NCBI GenBank assembly: GCA_027066995.1
Contig: JAMOMQ010000072.1
Coordinates: forward strand, 1-42,726
DNA from: Flavobacteriales bacterium
GTDB lineage: Bacteria > Bacteroidota > Bacteroidia > Flavobacteriales > Flavobacteriaceae
Direction of reading: 5' to 3'
Length of the DNA stretch: 42,726 nucleotides
Shown: positions 17,414-25,046 of the stretch, piece after piece
Position numbering within the stretch: the first letter of the stretch is position 1
Layout of the letters: each line of letters starts with the position of its first letter
The notes under the pieces: generated by a model
Told to the model about the DNA's origin: nothing
Database searches by the model: none
The model's input: the letters and a program-made list of their open reading frames with translations, nothing else
Program-made: the position numbers and the translations under genes

Positions 17414-17891
17414 TTGCCGGATTTTATTACTAATAAGTTTGTTACAGGTTATTGCTTGTCACAATCCGGTTGTCTTTGAGCAGACCAAAGATATCAATAC
17501 AACGGCTTGGCATAAAGACAGTATTGTGCAGATGCAATTTGTGCCGCAAGATACCGTAAAGGCTTATGATATATTCTTTTTGATTCGCAATGACAATGCT
17601 TATCCGTATGCCAACCTTTTTTTGATTGCAAAAATGGACAATGGAAAGCAAACGCTTGTTGATACACTGGAATATGCTATGGCCGACGAAAAAGGCCGGT
17701 GGTTGGGTAGCGGTATTTGGGATCTAAAGGAAAGTAAATTAATATACAAACAAAATTACCGGTTTAAAGACACGATTCCCGTAAAAATCAGTTTGCAACA
17801 AGCTGTCAGAAAATCGGGACAAATACTCGGTGATGAAACATTACCCGGAATTAAAACAGTTGGTATCATTATTGAAGAAGCAAATAAATAA
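17403..17891 (+). CDS. gldH: Gliding-motility lipoprotein GldH
   Basis: A 162-residue lipoprotein. I start it at the ATG at 17403 (MKISCRILLL), inside the last codons of ricT, because this gives a clean signal peptide with lipobox VIAC (Cys19); the longer frame from 17274 only reads ricT sequence out of phase. The body is beta-rich, with FFLIRNDNAYPYANLFL, DTLEYAMADEKGRWLGSG and a C-terminal GIKTVGIIIEE, as in GldH proteins. GldH is needed for gliding in Flavobacterium johnsoniae, but its molecular job is not defined. Its position between ricT and PBP1A supports the name. Confidence 0.88.
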   Translation: MKISCRILLLISLLQVIACHNPVVFEQTKDINTTAWHKDSIVQMQFVPQDTVKAYDIFFLIRNDNAYPYANLFLIAKMDNGKQTLVDTLEYAMADEKGRWLGSGIWDLKESKLIYKQNYRFKDTIPVKISLQQAVRKSGQILGDETLPGIKTVGIIIEEANK

Positions 17892-17905
17892 TTATTACAG
17901 TATCA

Positions 17906-20230
17906 ATGGCAAAAAAAACAAAAAACAATTATAAAAAATACATAAAATGGTTTTGGCTGACTTTTTTGGCCGGACTTTTGGGTGTTATTTTGATTTTATT
18001 TTTAGCCGATCGTGGCTATTTGGGGTATATGCCTGATTTTGAAGTGCTTGAAAACCCTAAATCCAATTTATCCACCCAAATTTTTTCTGATGACGGCAAG
18101 GTTATCGGAAAATTTTATATCAAAGAAAACCGCACACCGGTGCGCTTTGACGAATTGTCGCCCTATTTGTCCAAAGCTTTGGTAGCTACCGAAGACGAAC
18201 GTTATTATTCGCACTCGGGTATTGATTTTAGGAGTTTGACCCGGGCCATTGCTTATCTTGGCAAAAAAGGTGGTGGTAGCACCATTACACAACAATTGTC
18301 CAAATTGCTGTTTCACAAACGTGAAAATGCCAATTTCTTTAAAAAAGTTATTCAAAAAATAAAAGAACAAATTATAGCTGTTCGTTTGGAGCGTCAATAT
18401 ACCAAAGACGAAATTATTGCAATGTATCTCAACCAATTTGACTGGCTCAATCAAGGCGTAGGAATAAAGTCGGCTTCCCGTATTTATTTTAATAAAGAAC
18501 CCAAAGATTTGAATATAGAAGAAGCCGCCACTTTGGTTGGTATGCTTAAAAATCCGGCTTATTACAGACCTATCAGCCGTCCCGAACGCACCAAAAAACG
18601 TCGCAATGTGGTCTTGCACCAAATGGCTAAAAACGGTTATATCACCGAAAAGGAAAAAGACTCGTTGCAAAAGCTGCCGTTAAAGTTAAATTTCAGACCC
18701 GAACGTCACGATGAAGGCATGGCTACTTATTTGCGAGAATATATCCGTAAATTTGTTGGCAATTGGGCCAAAAAACATCCCAAACCCGATGGTAGTCATT
18801 ACAGTATTTATACCGACGGTTTAAAAATTTATACCACAATTGACTCCCGTTTACAAGCCAATGCCGAAGCGGCGGTCAAAGAACATATCAAACGTTTGCA
18901 AGCAGTCTTTGACAAGCAAGCAAAAAAGTTTAAAAATGCGCCGTTTTATTTTCCCAAATTAGGCCCCAAAGCCACCCAAAAAGAAATATCCAAAATCATG
19001 AAAACCGCCATGCGTCGTTCCGAACGTTGGCGGGTGATGAAAAAAGCCGGTTTGAGTGATAAAGAGATAGAAAAAAGCTTTCACCAAAAAACCAAAATGC
19101 GGGTATTCTCTTGGAATGGCGACATCGATACCATAATGACGCCTTATGATTCCATCAGATATTACAAACGTTTTTTTCAAGCCGGTTTAATGTCTATGGA
19201 GCCATCTACCGGACACATAAAAGCATGGGTGGGTGGTATCAATTTCAAGCATTTTAAATATGATCATGTCAAGCAAGGGGCAAGACAGGTAGGATCAACT
19301 TTTAAACCTTTTGTGTATGCCACGGCTATCAATCAAAAACATTTGTCGCCTTGCGATTCGTTCCCTAATGTGCCTTATACCATAGAAGCAGGTCGTTGGG
19401 GCTTGCAAAAACCCTGGTCGCCCAAAAACGCCGGTGGTCAATACGGAGGCAAGTTGACTTTAAAACAAGCCTTGGCCAACTCTATCAATGTTATTACCGC
19501 CCAATTAATAGACATGGTCGGCCCGCAACCGGTAGTCAACTTGGCCAAAAATTTAGGCATCAAACATGAAATTCCGCCCGTGCCTTCTATTGCTCTTGGA
19601 ACACCCGAAATTTCTTTATACGAAATGGTGGGCGCTTTAAACGGTTTCTCAAACAAAGGTGTTTATATTGAACCTTATGTCATTAGTCGTATTACCGATA
19701 AAAACGGTGTGGTATTATATGAAAAAATTCCCGAATCAAAAGAAGTTTTGAGTCCCGAAATTGCTTATACCGTTATTAATTTAATGGAAGGCGTAACCAA
19801 ATACGGAACCGGTTCACGCTTACGAGGCAGTTGGGCTAAAAACACCAAATTTTATAAAGAAATCATGACCGGTTATCCGTATAATTTTACCAACGAGATA
19901 GCCGGTAAAACAGGCACTACGCAAAATCAGTCCGACGGATGGTTTATGGGAATGGTGCCGAACTTAACTACCGGGGTTTGGGTGGGTGCCGAAGACCGGG
20001 CAGTGCATTTTAAAAGTGTAAAATACGGGCAAGGCGCCACCATGGCTTTGCCTATTTGGGGCACTTATATGAAAAAAAATTATGCCGACAAAGACTTAGG
20101 TATATCTAAAAAACCTTTTCCAAAACCGGCTCATGTCGGTATTAGGTTGGATTGTGACAAAAAAACAGATAAAAAAGATGATAAGCCAGATTCTAAACCG
20201 GAAGATGATGATGACGGTTTGGACGAATAA
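17906..20230 (+). CDS. Class A penicillin-binding protein (PBP1A type)
   Basis: A 774-residue bifunctional peptidoglycan synthase anchored by one N-terminal helix (residues ~13-33). The GT51 glycosyltransferase domain shows EDERYYSHSGID (catalytic Glu near residue 96) and GGSTITQQLSKLL. After a ~150-residue linker rich in Lys/Arg comes the transpeptidase domain with STFK (near 462), SIN (near 526) and KTGTT (near 667), the SxxK, SxN and KTG motifs. The tail is an acidic, Lys/Asp-rich low-complexity stretch. It polymerises and cross-links glycan strands in the periplasm. It follows gldH by 14 bp in the ricT operon. Confidence 0.96.
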   Translation: MAKKTKNNYKKYIKWFWLTFLAGLLGVILILFLADRGYLGYMPDFEVLENPKSNLSTQIFSDDGKVIGKFYIKENRTPVRFDELSPYLSKALVATEDERYYSHSGIDFRSLTRAIAYLGKKGGGSTITQQLSKLLFHKRENANFFKKVIQKIKEQIIAVRLERQYTKDEIIAMYLNQFDWLNQGVGIKSASRIYFNKEPKDLNIEEAATLVGMLKNPAYYRPISRPERTKKRRNVVLHQMAKNGYITEKEKDSLQKLPLKLNFRPERHDEGMATYLREYIRKFVGNWAKKHPKPDGSHYSIYTDGLKIYTTIDSRLQANAEAAVKEHIKRLQAVFDKQAKKFKNAPFYFPKLGPKATQKEISKIMKTAMRRSERWRVMKKAGLSDKEIEKSFHQKTKMRVFSWNGDIDTIMTPYDSIRYYKRFFQAGLMSMEPSTGHIKAWVGGINFKHFKYDHVKQGARQVGSTFKPFVYATAINQKHLSPCDSFPNVPYTIEAGRWGLQKPWSPKNAGGQYGGKLTLKQALANSINVITAQLIDMVGPQPVVNLAKNLGIKHEIPPVPSIALGTPEISLYEMVGALNGFSNKGVYIEPYVISRITDKNGVVLYEKIPESKEVLSPEIAYTVINLMEGVTKYGTGSRLRGSWAKNTKFYKEIMTGYPYNFTNEIAGKTGTTQNQSDGWFMGMVPNLTTGVWVGAEDRAVHFKSVKYGQGATMALPIWGTYMKKNYADKDLGISKKPFPKPAHVGIRLDCDKKTDKKDDKPDSKPEDDDDGLDE

Positions 20231-20235
20231 ATTTT

Positions 20236-21096
20236 TTATCGACCAATCACATAAATCAAAGAAGAATATTGCCCGCTACGGCGGGCTTTTATATTGGATT
20301 TAAGACCCGTCCAAAAAGCCGGTAACAAACGCTTATGTCCGGTTTTGTATTGTTCGGATAGTAAACTGACATAAAAACTGTCAAAAAATAAAGGTTTTTG
20401 TGCTAAAACTGTCAAACCGTGCTTGTAAAATAATTTTTCAATAGCCAAAGGAGAAAAATGCCATAAATGCCGAGGGACATCATAAGCCCCCCAATATTTT
20501 TTGTAATATCTGGCATCGTAAGATTTAAAATTGGGAACTGCGACTAAAATAATACCATCGGGTTTTAAATGTTGTCGTAGTTTTACGACCAGTTCTTCCA
20601 AATTTTTGATATGTTCCAAGACATGCCACAGGGTAATAACATCAAATTTTTTGTCTATCTCGTCAATGGAAACTCTCACATTATTTTCTAACAGCTTATT
20701 TGCATATTGTCTTGCTTTATTATTAGGCTCTACGCCGGAAACTTCAAAAGTGTTTTGTGATAAATATGCTAAAAATTCACCTGTTGCCGTGCCATAATCC
20801 AATACCGATTGAGCTTTGGGATGAAAAGCTTTTATAAGGTTGCGCTTATAAGCATAATTACGTTGTCTTATAAAACGATACACGTAATCAAAAACAGTCT
20901 TTTTTTTGGGTTGATGAGGTTTATAGTTTTCAGATTGGTAATACGGCGCCAAATCTTTGGGCACCGGATAGGTAAGCATCATATCCCAATCTTCGTCGTA
21001 ATACAGATCAAAATCTTCTTGACTGACCAAATAATCTTTGACACTTAAAACTTTCTTTAAAAGGTTTTCGGATAAAGGCGAATACAGGTCAGGCAT
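20236..21096 (-). CDS. Class I SAM-dependent methyltransferase
   Basis: A 286-residue methyltransferase. The SAM-binding motif I is SVLDYGTATGEFLAYLS, followed by VSGVEPNNKARQYA (acidic end of strand 2), FDVITLWHVLEHIKNLEE (motif IV) and ILVAVPNFKSYDARYYKKYW, a pattern typical of Methyltransf_23-like enzymes acting on small molecules or glycolipids. The N-terminal ~90 residues contain no zinc motif. I chose the ATG at 21096: the alternative TTG at 21126 lies upstream of the -7 box at 21113-21120. The target is unknown. The gene converges on PBP1A with a 5-bp gap. Confidence 0.85.
   Translation of the reverse strand: MPDLYSPLSENLLKKVLSVKDYLVSQEDFDLYYDEDWDMMLTYPVPKDLAPYYQSENYKPHQPKKKTVFDYVYRFIRQRNYAYKRNLIKAFHPKAQSVLDYGTATGEFLAYLSQNTFEVSGVEPNNKARQYANKLLENNVRVSIDEIDKKFDVITLWHVLEHIKNLEELVVKLRQHLKPDGIILVAVPNFKSYDARYYKKYWGAYDVPRHLWHFSPLAIEKLFYKHGLTVLAQKPLFFDSFYVSLLSEQYKTGHKRLLPAFWTGLKSNIKARRSGQYSSLIYVIGR
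20271..20292 (+). terminator. Hairpin that may end the ricT-gldH-pbp1A transcript
   Basis: GCCCGC and GCGGGC form a perfect 6-bp GC stem with a 4-nt loop, followed by TTTTAT. It starts 40 bp after the PBP1A stop, inside the last codons of the convergent methyltransferase. It has the form of an intrinsic terminator on the plus strand only. Confidence 0.45.
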
Positions 21097-21112
21097 AGGT
21101 AAACTTTTTTGA

Positions 21113-21120
21113 CAAAAATA
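21113..21120 (-). promoter_or_regulatory. -7 box for the methyltransferase gene
   Basis: The minus strand reads TATTTTTG, an exact match, 16 bp before the ATG at 21096. Confidence 0.5.
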
Positions 21121-21205
21121 AATCAAATTATTTTAATGTAACCTGAGTTTGATATAAGAATCGGGTATAAAATTCAATAAACGCATGAGATACATGTTAT
21201 AAATA

Positions 21206-21296
21206 AGGCTGTCTCAAACGAGTGAATTATCTGTCATTCCATACACAGTGAGGAATCTCATGCCTGATAATCAACAACTTATTATTTCAATATTAT
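21206..21296. repeat. Truncated copy of the 129-bp inverted-repeat element
   Basis: Starts with AGGCTGTCTCAAA, the terminal repeat of the element at 41239-41367. It matches the reverse complement of that element along its length, about 85 percent by eye, up to TTTCAATATTATA. It then stops exactly where the ATACCAAA element begins, so the second terminal repeat is missing. Confidence 0.75.
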
Positions 21297-21367
21297 ACCA
21301 AAAATCTTTTGTGACCGAAGCTTCGGAACCAAAATATTTTGGACTATTTTTTAAACCAATTTGGTAT
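21295..21367. repeat. Short element with ATACCAAA ends
   Basis: A 73-bp unit bounded by ATACCAAAAAT and AATTTGGTAT, imperfect inverted repeats. It contains a perfect palindrome (CCGAAGCTTCGG, 21315-21326). Its right end, read in reverse, matches the left end of the unit at 39935-39988 (ATACCAAATTG.TTTA.AAAATA). A further TTTTGGTAT occurs at about 21395, possibly part of a decayed neighbour. Confidence 0.55.
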
Positions 21368-21437
21368 AAAACAGAAACGGAATGCCGGACTAAATTTTGG
21401 TATTAAGTGTATATGCCGCCGTTAGATAATAAATTTG

Positions 21438-21445
21438 TATTTTTG
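21438..21445 (+). promoter_or_regulatory. -7 box for prfC
   Basis: TATTTTTG matches TAnnTTTG 22 bp before the prfC ATG at 21468. Confidence 0.55.
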
Positions 21446-21467
21446 CCCACTTATTAATTAATGGAAT

Positions 21468-23054
21468 ATGAGTTTAAAACAAGAGATTGCCAAACGGCGC
21501 ACTTTTGGTATTATTTCGCATCCCGATGCCGGAAAAACCACATTGACCGAAAAATTGTTGTTGTTTGGCGGCGCTATTCAAGAGGCCGGTGCTGTCAAGT
21601 CTAATAAAATCAAAAAAACAGCTACGTCCGATTTTATGGAAATTGAAAAGCAACGGGGAATATCGGTAGCGACTTCAGTTTTGGCTTTTTATTATAAAAA
21701 TAAGAAAATCAACATATTAGACACGCCCGGACACAAAGATTTTGCCGAAGATACCTACCGCACATTAACCGCTGTTGATAGTGTCATTGTAGTGGTTGAT
21801 GTCGCCAAGGGGGTAGAAGAGCAAACCGAAAAACTGGTGCAAGTTTGCCGTATGCGTAATATTCCCATGATTGTATTTATCAACAAATTAGACCGCGAAG
21901 GAAAAGACGCTTTTGAATTGTTGGACGAAATTGAACAAAAATTAGGACTTACCGTAGCACCCTTGAGTTTTCCCATAGGTATGGGCAGCGATTTTAAAGG
22001 GGTTTATAACATTTGGGAACAAAAACTTAAATTGTATTTTGGCGACAATAAACAACAAATAGCCGAGTCGGAAGAAATAACCGACTTGGACGATACGCGC
22101 TTGACAGAACTTTTGGGTCAAGACACGGTTGAAGAACTCAAAGAAAATTTGGAATTGGTCGCAGGTGTTTATAATCCGTTTGATCATCAAGCCTATTTAG
22201 ACGGCCGTTTACAACCGGTATTTTTCGGTTCGGCTTTAAATAACTTCGGGGTGCAAGAACTACTCGACTGTTTTGTAGAAATAGCACCGCCACCGCAACC
22301 CAAAGAGTCGGATGTGCGCTTGGTTTATCCCGACGAACCTAAAATGACCGGTTTTGTTTTTAAAATACATGCCAATTTAGATCCCAAACACCGTGACCGT
22401 TTGGCTTTTGTCAAAATAGTTTCCGGCACTTTTAAACGCAACACACCGTATTTTCATACGCGCTTAAAGAAAAATTTTAAATTTTCGAGTCCCAATACTT
22501 TTTTTGCCCAAAAAAAACAAGTGGTGGATGAATCCTTTCCCGGTGATATAGTTGGTTTGCACGATACGGGAAACTTTAAAATAGGGGATACCTTTACCGA
22601 AGGCGAATTGCTCAATTTTAAAGGCATTCCTAATTTTTCGCCCGAACATTTCCGGTATATCAATAATGCCGACCCCATGAAATCAAAACAATTGGCCAAA
22701 GGCATTGACCAGTTGATGGACGAAGGAGTGGCACAATTGTTTACGCTGGATTTAAACGGTCGTAAGGTGATTGGCACGGTGGGGGCTTTGCAGTATGATG
22801 TTATCCAATACCGTTTGGAACACGAATACGGTGCCAAATGCACATACGAACCGCTCAATGTATATAAGGCTTTTTGGGTAGAACCCGAGGATGAAAACAA
22901 TGCCGAATACAAGGATTTTAAACGGGTTAAACAACGTTATTTGGCCAAAGATAAATACGGCAAACAAGTCTTTTTGGCCGATTCACCCTTTTCTTACGAA
23001 ATGACCAAAACCAAATATCCGACCGTCAAACTGCACGAAAAGTCCGAGTTTTGA
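21468..23054 (+). CDS. prfC: Peptide chain release factor 3
   Basis: A 528-residue translational GTPase that recycles class I release factors from the ribosome after termination. The GTPase domain has G1 SHPDAGKTTLTEKLL (residues 17-31), G2/switch I with RGISVATSV, G3 DTPGHKDFAEDTYR, and G4 FINKLDREGKD. The region after ~275 is the EF-Tu-like beta-barrel domain and the C-terminal RF3 domain (LQYDVIQYRLEHEYGA, shared with EF-G-like factors). Length and order match RF3. Starts at ATG 21468; an earlier out-of-frame ATG at 21461 is not used. Single-gene unit. Confidence 0.96.
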   Translation: MSLKQEIAKRRTFGIISHPDAGKTTLTEKLLLFGGAIQEAGAVKSNKIKKTATSDFMEIEKQRGISVATSVLAFYYKNKKINILDTPGHKDFAEDTYRTLTAVDSVIVVVDVAKGVEEQTEKLVQVCRMRNIPMIVFINKLDREGKDAFELLDEIEQKLGLTVAPLSFPIGMGSDFKGVYNIWEQKLKLYFGDNKQQIAESEEITDLDDTRLTELLGQDTVEELKENLELVAGVYNPFDHQAYLDGRLQPVFFGSALNNFGVQELLDCFVEIAPPPQPKESDVRLVYPDEPKMTGFVFKIHANLDPKHRDRLAFVKIVSGTFKRNTPYFHTRLKKNFKFSSPNTFFAQKKQVVDESFPGDIVGLHDTGNFKIGDTFTEGELLNFKGIPNFSPEHFRYINNADPMKSKQLAKGIDQLMDEGVAQLFTLDLNGRKVIGTVGALQYDVIQYRLEHEYGAKCTYEPLNVYKAFWVEPEDENNAEYKDFKRVKQRYLAKDKYGKQVFLADSPFSYEMTKTKYPTVKLHEKSEF

Positions 23055-23150
23055 TAGATGCACATAAAAAACCGGATTATTTAAAGACCAAATTTATAGC
23101 AGTCCCAAACAATCCGGATCAGATGATATCAATGTTTTTTATCTATTATA

Positions 23151-23393
23151 GGGCTTGCTGAAAAGCTCGGAAGCACAATAGATTTTTAATTTGTGAATTG
23201 CAGATGTATATAGATGCTTCAAAATGAACAAGTTGAAAATCTATTGTGCTTCCGAGCAGCAGAAATATTAAATTTACGCATTTTACAAGTGTAAGGAATT
23301 TTATACTTTTATGTGAAAAAATCATACATTTCTCATCGAACACCCGATTATATTATATTGAAATTCAACATTTAAGCGTTTTTCAGCAAGCCC
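23151..23393. mobile_element. Non-autonomous inverted-repeat element with TA duplication and internal hairpin
   Basis: The ends are perfect inverted repeats, TAGGGCTTGCTGAAAA (23149-23164) and TTTTCAGCAAGCCCTA (23380-23395). The outer TA on each side probably is a target duplication, leaving a 243-bp element. Inside, 23165-23186 and 23236-23257 are a perfect 22-bp inverted repeat around a 49-nt loop, directly next to the left end. There is no transposase; the overlapping minus-strand 65-codon frame is only a by-product. TA duplication is typical of IS630/Tc1-type transposition. The right end overlaps the stop codon of the DUF4177-like gene. It also fills most of the gap after prfC. Confidence 0.7.
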
Positions 23394-23854
23394 TATTGTA
23401 AGGGTCTTCTAAAAATATAACGGGTGATAAAAATACCTTTACCGTCCCCTTTACCGGCATCACTTTCTACACCGCTGGCCACAGTAAAAAGTTCCCATCC
23501 TTCTTTGGACATGTCGGTCAATTTTGATGAAACCAATGCATCATTAGAAGCAATATTTTGAAAATTAATACCCACCATAGAATAGAAGTTCAACAATTTG
23601 GTCTCGTTAAAACTTTTGATTTTTAAACTTTTTCTTTTGGTTTTGTTTTTCTTAAACTTGTTAGCTTCTTCACGAGTTGAGGTTGCTACTTTGTAATCCA
23701 TAGGCACATTGTGTTCCACTATACGCGAACGCCCGACTCCCATAGGCACAATAGATTCTACCGTAGTGATAATTTTGTATTCGTAGGCTTGCTGGGCAGC
23801 CATTTCAAATCCGAATAGCATAAAAGCTGTAATTAGAACAATAGTCTTTTTCAT
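23393..23854 (-). CDS. Secreted DUF4177-like protein
   Basis: A 153-residue exported protein. The signal peptide (MKKTIVLITAFMLFGFEMAA) is followed by AYEYKIITTVE at the mature N-terminus. The C-terminus has LTDMSKEGWELFTVASGV and a final YIFRRP, which is the DUF4177 pattern (YEYK... EGWEL... YIFKR). A basic, Lys-rich segment lies between. The function is unknown; the protein is probably periplasmic. The TAG stop shares its bases with the terminal repeat of the adjoining element, so the original C-terminus was probably slightly different. It is divergent from the sigma factor gene. Confidence 0.7.
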   Translation of the reverse strand: MKKTIVLITAFMLFGFEMAAQQAYEYKIITTVESIVPMGVGRSRIVEHNVPMDYKVATSTREEANKFKKNKTKRKSLKIKSFNETKLLNFYSMVGINFQNIASNDALVSSKLTDMSKEGWELFTVASGVESDAGKGDGKGIFITRYIFRRPLQ

Positions 23855-23881
23855 AATTATTAGGTTTTTGATTAATATTTA

Positions 23882-23889
23882 CAAATGTA
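23882..23889 (-). promoter_or_regulatory. -7 box for the DUF4177-like gene
   Basis: The minus strand reads TACATTTG, an exact TAnnTTTG match 27 bp before the ATG at 23854. Confidence 0.5.
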
Positions 23890-23963
23890 AGTAATTGTTT
23901 GTCAATTTAACTGTAACAAAACGATTTTTAAAGTATCTTTAAAATGAAAATGTTAGAACCCAA

Positions 23964-24521
23964 TTGGAAAGTCGAGAGGACATAACAGAATTGTTGGAGG
24001 CTTGCAAGCACCATGATCAAAAAGCGATGATGACAGTCTATCACAGATATGCCAAGGCTATGTATCATACAGCTTTGCGTATTGTGGGTGATAGTGACGA
24101 CGCCGAAGATGTCATGCAAGAAGCTTTTATCAAAGCCTTCGACAAATTGGATAGCTATAAGGCAACGGCAACTTTTGGCGCTTGGCTCAAACGAATTGTG
24201 GTTAATGAGAGCTTGTCTTGGTTGCGAAAACATAAAAATTTTGAATGTTTATCGGATAATTTAAAAGCTGTCGAACCGGAAACCGGTTTTGAAATAGATG
24301 AAAAAAACGTGAGGTTGGAAATACTTTTGGACACTATTAACCGACTTAAAGACAATTATAAATTAGCTTTTAATTTGTATTTTATTGAAGGTTATGATTA
24401 TGAAGAAATGATGGATATATTAAACTTGTCTTATGCCAATGTGCGCACTTTGGTGTCTCGGGCTAAACAACAATTAAAAGATATATTAAAAACAAATTAT
24501 CCGGAATATATAAAAAAATAA
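23964..24521 (+). CDS. ECF-type RNA polymerase sigma factor
   Basis: A 185-residue sigma-70 family (extracytoplasmic function) sigma factor. Region 2 is at about residues 24-90 (ALRIVGDSDDAEDVMQEAFI with the DAEDVMQE core, then FGAWLKRIVVNESLSWLRK). Region 4 is at 120-175 (AFNLYFIEGYDYEEMMDIL, then ANVRTLVSRAKQQLK as the -35 recognition helix). The start is uncertain: the only in-frame start before region 2 is a TTG at 23964; ATGs at 23944 and 23950 lie in another frame and stop after 14 codons. A near-consensus -7 box, TATCTTTA, lies at 23934-23941. It heads a four-gene operon with a membrane protein, a DUF4097-like protein and a barrel protein. Confidence 0.9.
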   Translation: MESREDITELLEACKHHDQKAMMTVYHRYAKAMYHTALRIVGDSDDAEDVMQEAFIKAFDKLDSYKATATFGAWLKRIVVNESLSWLRKHKNFECLSDNLKAVEPETGFEIDEKNVRLEILLDTINRLKDNYKLAFNLYFIEGYDYEEMMDILNLSYANVRTLVSRAKQQLKDILKTNYPEYIKK

Positions 24522-24524
24522 AAA

Positions 24525-25046
24525 ATGAAAATAAAGACATTTTTTGACAAAAACCGTTCAAATATTGATATTTATGACCTAAAACAAGGTCATGATGACC
24601 GGTTTTTGCAAAAATTACAGAAAAAACAGAAATCTAAAAAAGGTTTTGATTATAAAAAATATTTGGTGGCAGCCTCTCTATTGTTGTTATTTGGTCTGTT
24701 TTGGCAATACATGTCTTTTCAGTGGCAACAACAACAAATCAACCGGGAATTGATGCAAAACGAACAATATTTTTCCAATATTATTAAAGCCGAAATGCAA
24801 GCGGTAAAAGCGGAGGAAACACCGGAAACCAAAAAAGTATTTAATGATGCTCTACAACAAATTCAAATACTTGAAAAGGATTATCAAAAACTGGTTAACG
24901 ATTACAAAAACAATCCTGATAAATATATATTAAACGCCATGATTCAAAACTTTCAAAAACGTATAGATATTTTGCAAGATATTAAAATGCAAATCAAACA
25001 AATTAAAGACTCTAAAACCTATCAAAATGAAAAACATAGGGCTTAA
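24525..25046 (+). CDS. Membrane-anchored putative anti-sigma factor
   Basis: A 173-residue protein with one transmembrane helix at about residues 47-65 (LVAASLLLLFGLFWQYMSF). The cytoplasmic part contains YDLKQGHDDRFLQKLQKKQ; a short GHxxRF..KL-type motif just before the helix is common in Bacteroidota anti-sigma factors next to ECF sigma genes. The periplasmic part is Gln/Lys-rich and helical, probably a coiled coil (NDALQQIQILEKDYQKLVND). The gene starts 3 bp after the sigma factor and overlaps the next gene by 20 bp. Role as the sigma regulator is inferred from position, membrane anchoring and that motif. Confidence 0.7.
   Translation: MKIKTFFDKNRSNIDIYDLKQGHDDRFLQKLQKKQKSKKGFDYKKYLVAASLLLLFGLFWQYMSFQWQQQQINRELMQNEQYFSNIIKAEMQAVKAEETPETKKVFNDALQQIQILEKDYQKLVNDYKNNPDKYILNAMIQNFQKRIDILQDIKMQIKQIKDSKTYQNEKHRA

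Noticed and set aside
21461-21607. ATG frame overlapping the prfC start
   Set aside because: It stops after about 48 codons with no family similarity, and prfC itself has a full-length match from 21468.
23146-23343. 65-codon minus-strand frame inside the small element
   Set aside because: It spans the terminal repeat and the internal hairpin, so the frame is a by-product of repeated DNA; it is not a transposase.
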